Shown here one piece after another: positions 46,237 through 53,066 of a stretch of DNA of 53,066 nucleotides. The notes beneath the pieces were generated by a model, which searched no databases, was not told the origin of the DNA, and saw only the letters and a list, made by a program, of their open reading frames with translations. The first letter of the stretch is position 1, and each line of letters opens with the position of its first letter. Position numbers and translations under genes: made by a program. Source of the DNA: Alphaproteobacteria bacterium (GTDB taxonomy: Bacteria; Pseudomonadota; Alphaproteobacteria; Rhodospirillales; Casp-alpha2); contig JACNJX010000066.1 in assembly GCA_014382345.1 (NCBI GenBank), positions 1 through 53,066 of the forward strand, given 5' to 3'.

Positions 46237-46608
46237 CTAAAGTTCCGGACGCCAAGCGTCTACAAGATGCACGGGCCACCACCCGGAGCCGATAAGGATG
46301 GCGTCGAAGCGCTGGTCCAGTGCGGCCAGGGCAGGGCGTGCCTGAACGAAGGCCTGGGCCGCGCGAATAATACGATTGCGTTGGCGTGGCGTTATGGATT
46401 CGGCGGCCGTCAGCGCATCTCTGCGTGCCTTGACCTCAACAAAAACCAGCAGCCGCCCGCGCCGGGCGACGATGTCGATTTCCCCGACGGGGCCGCGAAA
46501 CCGGCGCGCCAGGATACGGTAGCCGCGAAACCGCAGGTGCCAGGCCGCCAGGGTTTCGGCGAACAGGCCGAATTTCCAGGCCGTTCGTTTTGCGGGTTTT
46601 GCGTTAAT
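46237..46608 (-). CDS. yraN: YraN family protein (UPF0102) with a non-canonical start
   Basis: Translating 46608 to 46237 on the reverse strand gives a continuous 123-codon frame clearly of the YraN family (endonuclease-like fold): FRGYRILARRFRGPVGEID and LLVFVEVKARR carry the restriction-endonuclease-like Asp and ExK residues. There is no ATG, GTG or TTG between the upstream in-frame TGA and the conserved core; the first plausible start is ATT at 46608, which overlaps the rsmI stop (AATTAA). ATT initiation is rare but known for infC. Gene order rsmI-yraN is the usual one. A start by reinitiation after rsmI is the best guess; sequence error is the alternative. Confidence 0.85.
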   Translation of the reverse strand: MNAKPAKRTAWKFGLFAETLAAWHLRFRGYRILARRFRGPVGEIDIVARRGRLLVFVEVKARRDALTAAESITPRQRNRIIRAAQAFVQARPALAALDQRFDAILIGSGWWPVHLVDAWRPEL

Positions 46609-47557
46609 TGTCTTCGCCTTTTTTCATCTCCAGGGCGCGGTTATAAACCTTGCGCCGGGGCAGGCCGGTGGCGGCGGTGACTGTATCGGCGGCGTCGCGG
46701 ACGGTGGCGTTCGACAGGGCCAGGCCCAGTTGGCGGTCCAGCTCATCATCGTCAACGGGCTTTTCCGACGGGGGGCCGATGACGACCACCACTTCGCCCT
46801 TGGGCGCGCCGGCATCCTGATAATGGGCGGCCAGGTCCGGCAGGGACCCGCGCCGGAGCTCCTCGAACAGTTTCGTCAGTTCGCGGGCAATCACGGCCGG
46901 CCGGTCGCCCAGGACATCCGCCATGTCGGTGAGCGCCGCCGCCAGCCGGCGCGTTGATTCCATAATCACCAGGGTTCCGGGAATCCCGGCCAACCCGGCC
47001 AGGGCTTTTGTTCTGGCCGCGCTTTTGGGCGGCAGGAATCCTGCGAAAAAGAACCGGTCCGTCGGCAAACCGGACGCGACCAGGGCCGCCATTACCGACG
47101 AGGCCCCGGGAATGGGAACAACGGGAATGCCCTCTTCGATGCAGGCGCACACCAATTTGTATCCGGGATCGGAAATCATCGGCGTGCCCGCATCGGACAC
47201 CAGCGCCACGGTTTCGCCTTGTTTCAGGCGTTTGATTAGGATCGGCCGGACCTTTCCGGCGTTGTGTTCGTGATACGCCAAGAGGGGCCGCGACAGCCCA
47301 TGCATGGACAGCAATTTCGCCGTCACGCGGGTATCCTCACAGGCAAGAACGTCAGCTTGCTCTAGAATGTCGAGCGCGCGAAGCGTAATGTCACGGGAAT
47401 GACCGATGGGGGTGGCGACGATGGCCAGCCCCGCAAAGGATTGAGATGGGGCTTGAGACGGGGACGGCCTCGGCCGTTCCCGGTAAGAATCAGAAGGGGT
47501 CGACGCCGACGATGACCGGGTGTTTCGCTTTGAACTCGCGCTTTTGCGCTGTGGCAT
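46604..47557 (-). CDS. rsmI: 16S rRNA 2'-O-ribose C1402 methyltransferase RsmI
   Basis: A 317-residue SAM-dependent methyltransferase that modifies C1402. The core starts LAIVATPIGHSRDITLRALDILEQADVLACEDTR (about 44-77) and includes VALVSDAGTPMISDPGYKLV and IPGASSVMAAL. The first 42 residues are a Ser/Arg/Pro-rich extension absent from most relatives; no start codon lies closer to the core. ATG at 47557 places its 5' end 46 bases inside the divergent LpoA-like gene. Confidence 0.95.
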   Translation of the reverse strand: MPQRKSASSKRNTRSSSASTPSDSYRERPRPSPSQAPSQSFAGLAIVATPIGHSRDITLRALDILEQADVLACEDTRVTAKLLSMHGLSRPLLAYHEHNAGKVRPILIKRLKQGETVALVSDAGTPMISDPGYKLVCACIEEGIPVVPIPGASSVMAALVASGLPTDRFFFAGFLPPKSAARTKALAGLAGIPGTLVIMESTRRLAAALTDMADVLGDRPAVIARELTKLFEELRRGSLPDLAAHYQDAGAPKGEVVVVIGPPSEKPVDDDELDRQLGLALSNATVRDAADTVTAATGLPRRKVYNRALEMKKGEDN

Positions 47558-49185
47558 GGTCCGCCTGCGTGATGTTGTTGCTGGGCGGGTGTCAGACTTC
47601 CAAAATACCACCCTGGTTGCAAGGCCAGAGCGCCTCGCCCCAGGCCACCCGGCCGCCGGCCCAGGCCACCCGGCCACCTTCTAAAGCCACCCGGTTGCCG
47701 CCGGATACGGCGGCGGCAAGGCCCGCCCCCCGGCCTTTTCAGCCGGAATCGATCCAGTTTCCTTTCGAGCCGTCCTCCGGCACACCTGCCAAGACCGTCA
47801 TCACGCCGGTCTGGCCGGCGTCTCCCTTAAGTCCGCCCGGTGGGATTACAAGTGGGGGTGCGGCGCCTGCGCCCGGCCAAACCCATGTTCCGTCCACGGA
47901 GCCAGCCAACGAACGCACGGCGGCCCTGCCTTTTCCGGAGGACGGGAAACAGTGGCCGTCGTTTACGCCGTATCTGACACAGCCGCCGAAATCGGCCACG
48001 CCGTCCCCCGCGCCGGAGCCGCGTTCGACGGTGCCGCCGGTAACGGGCGATTCTATTCGGGTGGCCGTGCTGTTGCCGTTGAGCGGCCCCAATGCGGGGT
48101 TGGGTCAGGCGATGCTGAACGCCGCCCAACTGGCCGTGTTCAGCTTCGCCGGTAAAAACTTCGAGCTGCTGGTGCACGACACCAGGGGCACGCCCCAGGG
48201 CGCGTCCGAAGCGGCCAGCGCCGCCATCGGCGACGGCGCGGCGATGATATTGGGGCCCTTGCTTGCGGCGTCGGTGCGCGCGGTCGGGCCACAGGCTCAG
48301 GCCGCCAATGTGCCGGTGGTGGCGTTTTCATCGGATCGTTCCGTCGTCGGCAACGGCACCTATACCATGGGCTTTTTGCCCAGCGCCGAAATCCTGCGCA
48401 TCGTCGCCTATGCGCGCTCCAAGGGGGTTCGCCGGTTCGCCGTCTTGGCCCCCGACAATGTGTATGGCGAAACCGTTCTCCGGGCGCTGGAGGCTGCCGT
48501 TGCGGCCAACGGGGCGACCCTGGCCCAGGTGCAGTTTTATGATCCTTACGCTACGGACTTTACCTCCGCCGTTCGCGCGCTGGCGGATTATGACAATCGC
48601 CGCCAAGCGCTTCTGGACCAGCGCAAGGAACTGGAGGGCCGCGACGACGAGGTTTCAAGGCGTGCACTCAAGCGGCTGGAACGGCTGCAAACCATCGGTG
48701 AGCTTCCCTTCGACGCACTGTTGCTGGCCGACGGGGGAAAGCGGTTGTTGTCTATTGCCGCCTTGTTGCCGTTTTATGACATTGATCCCTCCAAGATCCG
48801 CATGCTGGGCACCGGCCAATGGGACGCTCCTGGGCTGGGCGCGGAACCGGCCCTGATCGGCGGCTGGTTTGCGGCCCCGTCGCCGGTGGCACGGGCCGAC
48901 TTCATCGCCGCCTACAAGGACACCTATGGCGCGGTGCCACCCCGGCTGGCGACGCTCGCCTATGATGCTACCGCCCTGGCGGCGGTGCTGGCGCAGGGAA
49001 AGAACGGGGCGGACTTTTCCCATGCGGCGATTACCACGCCGAGCGGGTTCTGGGGGCGCGACGGTATTTTCCGCTTCCAGCTCGGCGGCATCGCCGAGCG
49101 GGGGCTGGCGGTGATGCGGGTCGGGCGCCGTGGGCCGGAAATCCTCAGCCGCGCGCCGGAAACCTTTCAGGCCCAGGTGAACTAG
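47512..49185 (+). CDS. LpoA-like penicillin-binding protein activator lipoprotein
   Basis: A 557-residue lipoprotein with signal peptide ending LLLGGC (Cys27), a long Pro/Ala/Thr-rich linker to about 180, and a periplasmic-binding-protein type I fold (RVAVLLPLSGPNAGLGQAMLNAAQLAVF, VPVVAFSSDRSVVGNGTYTMGFLPSAEILRI). It belongs to the alphaproteobacterial LppC/LpoA family, which activates a class A PBP in E. coli. ATG at 47512 is needed for a signal peptide with a charged end; it overlaps the divergent rsmI start. A 21-bp tandem repeat lies in the linker. Confidence 0.88.
   Translation: MTGCFALNSRFCAVAWSACVMLLLGGCQTSKIPPWLQGQSASPQATRPPAQATRPPSKATRLPPDTAAARPAPRPFQPESIQFPFEPSSGTPAKTVITPVWPASPLSPPGGITSGGAAPAPGQTHVPSTEPANERTAALPFPEDGKQWPSFTPYLTQPPKSATPSPAPEPRSTVPPVTGDSIRVAVLLPLSGPNAGLGQAMLNAAQLAVFSFAGKNFELLVHDTRGTPQGASEAASAAIGDGAAMILGPLLAASVRAVGPQAQAANVPVVAFSSDRSVVGNGTYTMGFLPSAEILRIVAYARSKGVRRFAVLAPDNVYGETVLRALEAAVAANGATLAQVQFYDPYATDFTSAVRALADYDNRRQALLDQRKELEGRDDEVSRRALKRLERLQTIGELPFDALLLADGGKRLLSIAALLPFYDIDPSKIRMLGTGQWDAPGLGAEPALIGGWFAAPSPVARADFIAAYKDTYGAVPPRLATLAYDATALAAVLAQGKNGADFSHAAITTPSGFWGRDGIFRFQLGGIAERGLAVMRVGRRGPEILSRAPETFQAQVN
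47641..47703 (+). repeat. Three 21-bp tandem repeats in the lipoprotein linker
   Basis: CAGGCCACCCGGCCGCC is followed by two degenerate copies (47662-47682, 47683-47703), encoding the heptapeptides QATRPPA, QATRPPS and KATRLPP. Such repeats may change copy number and so linker length without shifting the frame. Confidence 0.8.
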
Positions 49186-49257
49186 AATCCCTTAATTAGC
49201 CCAAACGCCGGGCGATCATTTACGCCGGGGCGCGAAAGCCTGAGGCGGAGAACTTTT

Positions 49258-50427
49258 TTAAGCCTGAACCAAAATTTGCCGTAAGACTTCGTTGAGGCAA
49301 AGCCGCCCGGCTTTGGTCGCGCGAAGCCCGAGGTCGGTTTTTTCAAGGAACCCGCCCTCGATCATTCGCTGGAGCCCCTCTGCATCCAGAAGATCGGAAA
49401 GTTTTTTCCCCGTCAGGCTTTTGAAACGGTCCTCCAATACGCCTTCGCGAAGCCGCAGCCCGGTCATCAGAACTTCTTCGGCGCGCGCCTTATGGCTCAG
49501 CGGTTGCCGCTTAGCCGTTCCAAAGCCATCCGCCTCGACCTTATCAAGCCAGCGCGCGGGTCCGTGAATCTGGTAAAGGGAATCCGTATTATTAGCCCCC
49601 GTCAAACGTCCATGCGCCCCCGGACCGATGCCAAGATAATCGCCGCCGCGCCAGATATCGAGATTATGGCGGCACTCCTGGTCCGGTCGGGCGTGATTGG
49701 AAATCTCGTAGGCGGAAAGGCCGGCGTCCTCGAGAATGGTTTGCGTGGTTTCATAAAGCGCAACCCCGGTATCCTCGGGCGCGGCGGGAACGTTATCCCG
49801 GAAAAACGGCGTGCCGGTCTCGATGGTCAACTGATAGACGGACAAATGGCCCCCCGCCAGATCGAGGGCTGCGGCCAGTTCGTCCCGCCATTGCCCGGCC
49901 GTTTGCTCCGGCAAACCGTAGATCAGGTCGAAGGAAAACCGGGGAAAGGTTTTCGCCGCCAGTTCAATGGCGTATTGAGCTTCACGCGCGGAATGGCCGC
50001 GGCCTAGGAAGGCCAGGCTTTCGTCCCTGAACGATTGTACGCCGAGCGACAACCGATTAACGCCGGCCTCAAAGAACGCCTGGAACCGCCCGGCTTCCGC
50101 CGTCGACGGATTGGCTTCCAATGTGACCTCAAGGCCGTCGCACGTGCGCCAATGGTCCTTGACGGCGGAAATCAGGGCGTCGGCCGTAGCCGGTTCCATC
50201 AACGACGGCGTGCCGCCGCCGAAAAAGATGCTGGTGACCCGCCGGCCTTTCGTTTCGTTTACGAAGTGGCCCAGTTCCGCCAACAGCCCTCGCCGCCATC
50301 GGGCATGGTCGATGGTGTCGGCGGTGTGGCTGTTGAAATCACAGTACGGACATTTCGAGGCGCAAAACGGCCAGTGGATATAGACGCCGAAACCGGTGGT
50401 TTCCGGTTTATTCCCTGAAACAGCCAT
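49258..50427 (-). CDS. hemW: Radical SAM haem chaperone HemW
   Basis: A 389-residue radical SAM protein, formerly called HemN-like. [19 protein letters not shown] holds the 4Fe-4S ligands Cys22, Cys26 and Cys29 in the CxxxCxxC motif. FGGGTPSL and [19 protein letters not shown] are SAM-binding strands, and the HemN_C domain is at the end. It transfers haem to respiratory enzymes rather than oxidising coproporphyrinogen. Start ATG 50427 overlaps the upstream rdgB by 20 bases. Confidence 0.95.
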   Translation of the reverse strand: MAVSGNKPETTGFGVYIHWPFCASKCPYCDFNSHTADTIDHARWRRGLLAELGHFVNETKGRRVTSIFFGGGTPSLMEPATADALISAVKDHWRTCDGLEVTLEANPSTAEAGRFQAFFEAGVNRLSLGVQSFRDESLAFLGRGHSAREAQYAIELAAKTFPRFSFDLIYGLPEQTAGQWRDELAAALDLAGGHLSVYQLTIETGTPFFRDNVPAAPEDTGVALYETTQTILEDAGLSAYEISNHARPDQECRHNLDIWRGGDYLGIGPGAHGRLTGANNTDSLYQIHGPARWLDKVEADGFGTAKRQPLSHKARAEEVLMTGLRLREGVLEDRFKSLTGKKLSDLLDAEGLQRMIEGGFLEKTDLGLRATKAGRLCLNEVLRQILVQA

Positions 50428-51007
50428 CGACCAGTTTCCGGAAGGCATCGGCGCGGTGGCTGATGCGGTGTTTTTCCATCGGGTCCATTTCCGCGAAGGT
50501 GATGTCGTAGCCGTCGGCGATAAAAATCGGATCGTAGCCGAATCCCTGATCGCCGCGCATGGGCCAGACCAGGGTTCCGTCGACCCGGCCTTCGAAGGTT
50601 TCCATATGCCCATCTGGCCAGCACAGCGCCAGGGCGCAGACGAAATGGGCGGAGCGGTCGTCCTTGCCCGCCAGTTTGTCCTCGACGGTTTGCATGGCGA
50701 CGTTGAAATCCTTGTCCGGACCGGCCCAGCGCGCCGAATAAATGCCCGGCTCGCCACCGAGCGCGGTGACCGCGAGGCCGCTGTCATCGGCGAGTGCCGG
50801 CAGGCCGGACCCCATCGCCGCCGCCCGCGCTTTCAATTCTGCGTTGGCGGCAAAAGTGGCGCCGGTTTCCTCCGGTTCGTCCAGCCCCGAATCACCGGCG
50901 GAGACGACATCGCACCCGAAAGGCTGCAGCAGGGCGGCGATTTCCCGGACCTTGCCGGGGTTGTGGCTGGCGATGACCAGTTTCGATTCCTGAAAATGGC
51001 GGGGCAT
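50408..51007 (-). CDS. rdgB: XTP/dITP diphosphatase
   Basis: A 199-residue house-cleaning enzyme that hydrolyses deaminated purine triphosphates. [14 protein letters not shown] (motif at 14-19) and [26 protein letters not shown] are diagnostic, with [10 protein letters not shown] near the C-terminus. ATG at 51007 is preferred; an upstream in-frame ATG at 51064 overlaps the end of rph. The order rph-rdgB-hemW is conserved. Confidence 0.96.
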   Translation of the reverse strand: MPRHFQESKLVIASHNPGKVREIAALLQPFGCDVVSAGDSGLDEPEETGATFAANAELKARAAAMGSGLPALADDSGLAVTALGGEPGIYSARWAGPDKDFNVAMQTVEDKLAGKDDRSAHFVCALALCWPDGHMETFEGRVDGTLVWPMRGDQGFGYDPIFIADGYDITFAEMDPMEKHRISHRADAFRKLVDGCFRE

Positions 51008-51020
51008 AAAGGCTGTACCC

Positions 51021-51740
51021 TTAACCGGTTGCCAAGGCTTTTTTCTGATCGAAAACCAGTTCATCGATGCCCTTGGCGGCGAGGTCCATCATTTCGTTGA
51101 ACGTGGTTCTGGAAAAGGGGTCGGCCTCCGCGGTGCCCTGAATTTCAACGATATCGCCGGAACCGGTAAAGACGAAATTGGCGTCGGCCTCGGCATTGCT
51201 GTCTTCGGCATAATCCAGGTCGAGCACCGGAACACCGTTATAAATACCGCAAGATACGGCGGCGACATGGTCGTTGAGCGGGATGGTTTCCAGAATGCCG
51301 AGGTCCACGCAGCGCTGAAACGCGCGGTGCAGCGCCACATAAGCCCCGGTGATGGAGGCCGTGCGGGTGCCGCCGTCGGCCTGCACCACGTCACAATCCA
51401 GCTTCACCTGCATTTCACCCAACGCCTTCAGATCAGTCACGGCGCGCAAGGACCGCCCGATCAGGCGCTGAATTTCCTGGGTCCGGCCCGATTGCTGGCC
51501 GTGTTTGGCCTCGCGGTTGGTGCGGGTGTTGGTGGCGCGGGGCAGCATGCCGTATTCGGCGGTCACCCAGCCATGTCCGGAATCGCGGATCCACCCCGGA
51601 ACCCTTTGTTCCACGGAGGCGGTAATGAACACCCGCGTATCGCCAAAAGAAGCCAGGCACGAGCCCTCGGCATGTTTGGCGAAATCGGGCTCGAGGGTGA
51701 TCGTGCGAAGTTCGTCGGCGGCGCGTCCGGAAGGTCTCAT
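51021..51740 (-). CDS. rph: Ribonuclease PH
   Basis: A 239-residue phosphorolytic 3'-5' exoribonuclease that trims tRNA 3' ends. [37 protein letters not shown] is the canonical start and [22 protein letters not shown] the RNA-binding signature; [21 protein letters not shown] holds the phosphate site. It is divergent from hrcA across 184 bases, the usual rph-hrcA arrangement, and heads the rph-rdgB-hemW unit. Confidence 0.98.
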   Translation of the reverse strand: MRPSGRAADELRTITLEPDFAKHAEGSCLASFGDTRVFITASVEQRVPGWIRDSGHGWVTAEYGMLPRATNTRTNREAKHGQQSGRTQEIQRLIGRSLRAVTDLKALGEMQVKLDCDVVQADGGTRTASITGAYVALHRAFQRCVDLGILETIPLNDHVAAVSCGIYNGVPVLDLDYAEDSNAEADANFVFTGSGDIVEIQGTAEADPFSRTTFNEMMDLAAKGIDELVFDQKKALATG

Positions 51741-51866
51741 AAGGCGTCCTTTTTAAAGTCGTTTTTACACGTATGGTGGCGGACCAGTGCGCCCGTTGGG
51801 CGATTACTACCCCGCCAGACCATGCAGGTAAAGAACCGGGCGGAGCATAAAAATGGCCTTGTTCCG

Positions 51867-51895
51867 TTGACGCTGAGAGACGGCGTACCTAAATT
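51867..51895 (+). promoter_or_regulatory. Candidate promoter of hrcA
   Basis: TTGACG (51867-51872) and TAAATT (51890-51895) are spaced by 17 bases, with the hrcA ATG 29 bases further on. The -35 box is a good match, the -10 box a four-of-six match. No CIRCE inverted repeat (TTAGCACTC-N9-GAGTGCTAA) is present here. Confidence 0.45.
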
Positions 51896-51924
51896 CGCCT
51901 GACTCCGCATTTCAGGGACCGCAA

Positions 51925-52968
51925 ATGCTTTCCGAACTAAACGACCGTTCGCGTGAAATTTTAAGGTGCATCGTCGAATCCTTCGTGGAAACCGGCGAGC
52001 CCACCGGTTCGCGGACGATTTCAAAGCGCCTCCGGATGGACCTGTCGCCGGCGACGATCCGCAACGCGATGGCGGACCTGGAGGAATCCGGGTTGTTGTT
52101 CGCGCCCCATACGTCGGCGGGCCGCCTGCCGACCGAGGCCGGGCTACAGTTGTTCGTGGACGGAATTCTTGAGGTCGGCAACCTGACGGAAGACGAACGC
52201 AAGGCCATCGACATCCAGTGCGTCGGCTCTCCCGACAACCTGGACACGCTTCTGGAAGAAGCCACCTCGGCGCTGTCCGGCCTGGCCCATTGCGCCAGTC
52301 TGGTGATGGCTCCGAAAACCAAAAGCCCGTTGCGCCATATCGAATTCGTCAACCTCAGCCCCGGCCGCGCCCTGGTGGTGATGGTGACCGAAGGCGGCAT
52401 CGTTGAAAACCGGGTTATCGAGACGCCCCCCGGCCTGTTGCCGTCGGCCCTGGTGGAGGCGACGAATTTCCTCAGCGCACGCCTGGTCGGGCGCACCCTG
52501 GGCGAGGCCTACGACGAGATTCTGACCGAACTGGAAGACCACCGCGCCCAGTTGGACGGCCTGACCCAGCGCGTCGTCGAAAGCGGCCTGGCGACGTGGT
52601 CCGGTGGCGGACAGGCAGGCCAGCTGATCGTTCGCGGTCAGGCCCACCTTTTGGAGGACGTAACCGCGGCCGGTGACCTGGAGCATATCCGCGCCCTGTT
52701 CACCGCCCTTGAAACCAAAGAGGAAATGTTGAAACTGCTGTCTCTGACCGATACGGCGGAAGGCGTGCAGATCTTTATCGGCGCCGAAAACAACCTGTTT
52801 AACATGGCCGGCTGCTCGATGATCGTTGGCCCGTACCAGAATTCCTCGGAGACAATCGTCGGCGCTATCGGCGTCATCGGCCCGACCCGTATGAACTATG
52901 CGCATATCATTCCCATGGTGGATTACACCTCGAAACTGATAAGCCGCTTTCTTGGACAACAAAGTTGA
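51925..52968 (+). CDS. hrcA: Heat-inducible transcription repressor HrcA
   Basis: A 347-residue repressor that binds CIRCE elements at groE and other chaperone promoters, with GroEL as its cofactor. The N-terminal winged helix (LNDRSREILRCIVESFVETGEPTGSRTISKRL, SPATIRNAMADLEESGLL, PHTSAGRLPTEAG) and the C-terminal IGPTRMNYAHIIPMVDY are diagnostic. It is followed nine bases later by grpE, the usual pair. Its own upstream region lacks CIRCE, so it is probably not self-regulated through that element. Confidence 0.97.
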   Translation: MLSELNDRSREILRCIVESFVETGEPTGSRTISKRLRMDLSPATIRNAMADLEESGLLFAPHTSAGRLPTEAGLQLFVDGILEVGNLTEDERKAIDIQCVGSPDNLDTLLEEATSALSGLAHCASLVMAPKTKSPLRHIEFVNLSPGRALVVMVTEGGIVENRVIETPPGLLPSALVEATNFLSARLVGRTLGEAYDEILTELEDHRAQLDGLTQRVVESGLATWSGGGQAGQLIVRGQAHLLEDVTAAGDLEHIRALFTALETKEEMLKLLSLTDTAEGVQIFIGAENNLFNMAGCSMIVGPYQNSSETIVGAIGVIGPTRMNYAHIIPMVDYTSKLISRFLGQQS

Positions 52969-52976
52969 CGGAAAAC

Positions 52977-53066
52977 ATGACATCTGAAGAAAACCCTGCA
53001 GCCGTTCCGGAAGACCAAAACCCGGAGGCCCCCGAAGATCAGGCGCCGGACGAGACCGATGATGCG
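52977..53066 (+). CDS. grpE: GrpE nucleotide exchange factor (N-terminal fragment)
   Basis: The window ends 30 codons into this frame, read from ATG at 52977. The visible part is the acidic, Glu/Pro/Asp-rich disordered N-terminus (MTSEENPAAVPEDQ...), typical of GrpE but not diagnostic by itself. The call rests mainly on its place eight bases after hrcA, where grpE is almost always found in alphaproteobacteria. Confidence 0.8.
   Translation, partial: MTSEENPAAVPEDQNPEAPEDQAPDETDDA

Noticed and set aside
46267-46680. A 137-codon forward ORF where no reverse ATG-started gene is found.
   Set aside because: The reverse strand encodes YraN here; the forward frame lacks any known motif.
47353-47368. 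CTTGCTCTAG, like the end of the intergenic repeat.
   Set aside because: It lies in a conserved coding stretch of rsmI (LEQADVLACEDTR) and has no similarity to the repeat beyond ten bases.
49186-49257. Repeated ACGCCGGG sequences after the LpoA-like gene as a possible terminator.
   Set aside because: They are direct, not inverted, repeats and do not form a convincing stem before the T-run.
1-53066. tRNA or rRNA genes, CRISPR arrays, IS elements and prophage genes.
   Set aside because: None of the expected sequence signatures was seen on reading through; no tool search was possible, so a short RNA gene could have been missed.

Overview
The window is chromosomal DNA from an alphaproteobacterium, most likely a member of or close to the Rhodospirillales. 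The order leuS-lptE-holA / parB-parA-rsmG-mnmG-mnmE / rho-hemJ-hemH-hemE / origin / ppsR-maf-aroE-coaE-dnaQ-secB is the classical origin-proximal block of this class. Nearly every gene has clear alphaproteobacterial features: DUF3576 lipoprotein next to leuS, Tim44-like protein, HemJ, the single-chain HisB, and an HslV with a short propeptide. No rRNA, tRNA, IS element, prophage or CRISPR array was seen.

Layout. 0.1-5.6 kb (+): thiE-like gene, DUF3576 lipoprotein, leuS, lptE, holA. 5.6-11.9 kb (-): parB, parA, rsmG, mnmG, mnmE, with two perfect 16-bp parS sites flanking mnmG, then a 2Fe-2S ferredoxin-like gene. 12.1-15.7 kb (+): thioredoxin-domain protein, ogt, quinone oxidoreductase, ending in a strong bidirectional terminator shared with rho. 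15.8-19.9 kb (-): rho, hemJ, hemH, hemE. 19.9-20.26 kb: AT-rich gap between hemE and ppsR, interpreted as oriC (DnaA-like boxes, a perfect IHF consensus, an AT-rich tract). 20.3-24.0 kb (+): ppsR, maf, aroE, coaE, dnaQ; then secB and fxsA (-). 25.5-31.4 kb (+): tim44-like, mltA, an inserted lutABC operon, smr, xre. 31.5-33.4 kb (-): hslU, hslV. 33.7-37.9 kb (+): hisB (in frame with an upstream HTH domain), DUF2628, hisH, hisA, hisF, hisE, hinT. 38.0-42.0 kb (+): an accessory segment with a small membrane protein, a 792-residue RTX protein with an unfamiliar N-terminal repeat, and a two-gene ThDP decarboxylase. 42.1-47.6 kb (-): comM, gshB, a SirB1-like gene, a BON lipoprotein, yraN (no ATG/GTG/TTG start) and rsmI. 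47.5-49.2 kb (+): LpoA-like lipoprotein. 49.3-51.7 kb (-): hemW, rdgB, rph. 51.9 kb to the end (+): hrcA and the start of grpE.

How it fits together. The left part supplies segregation (ParAB/parS), tRNA modification (MnmEG) and haem synthesis. The origin sits at a switch of gene polarity, with hemE leftward and ppsR rightward. To its right lie housekeeping, envelope and proteostasis genes (SecB, MltA, HslUV, HrcA/GrpE) and a histidine operon. The most unusual items are the HTH-HisB reading frame with its own palindromic operators, the repeat-rich RTX protein, a repeat element that supplies stop codons to hslU and, as a remnant, to secB, the ATT-start yraN, and the ThDP decarboxylase pair behind a GntR-like operator.
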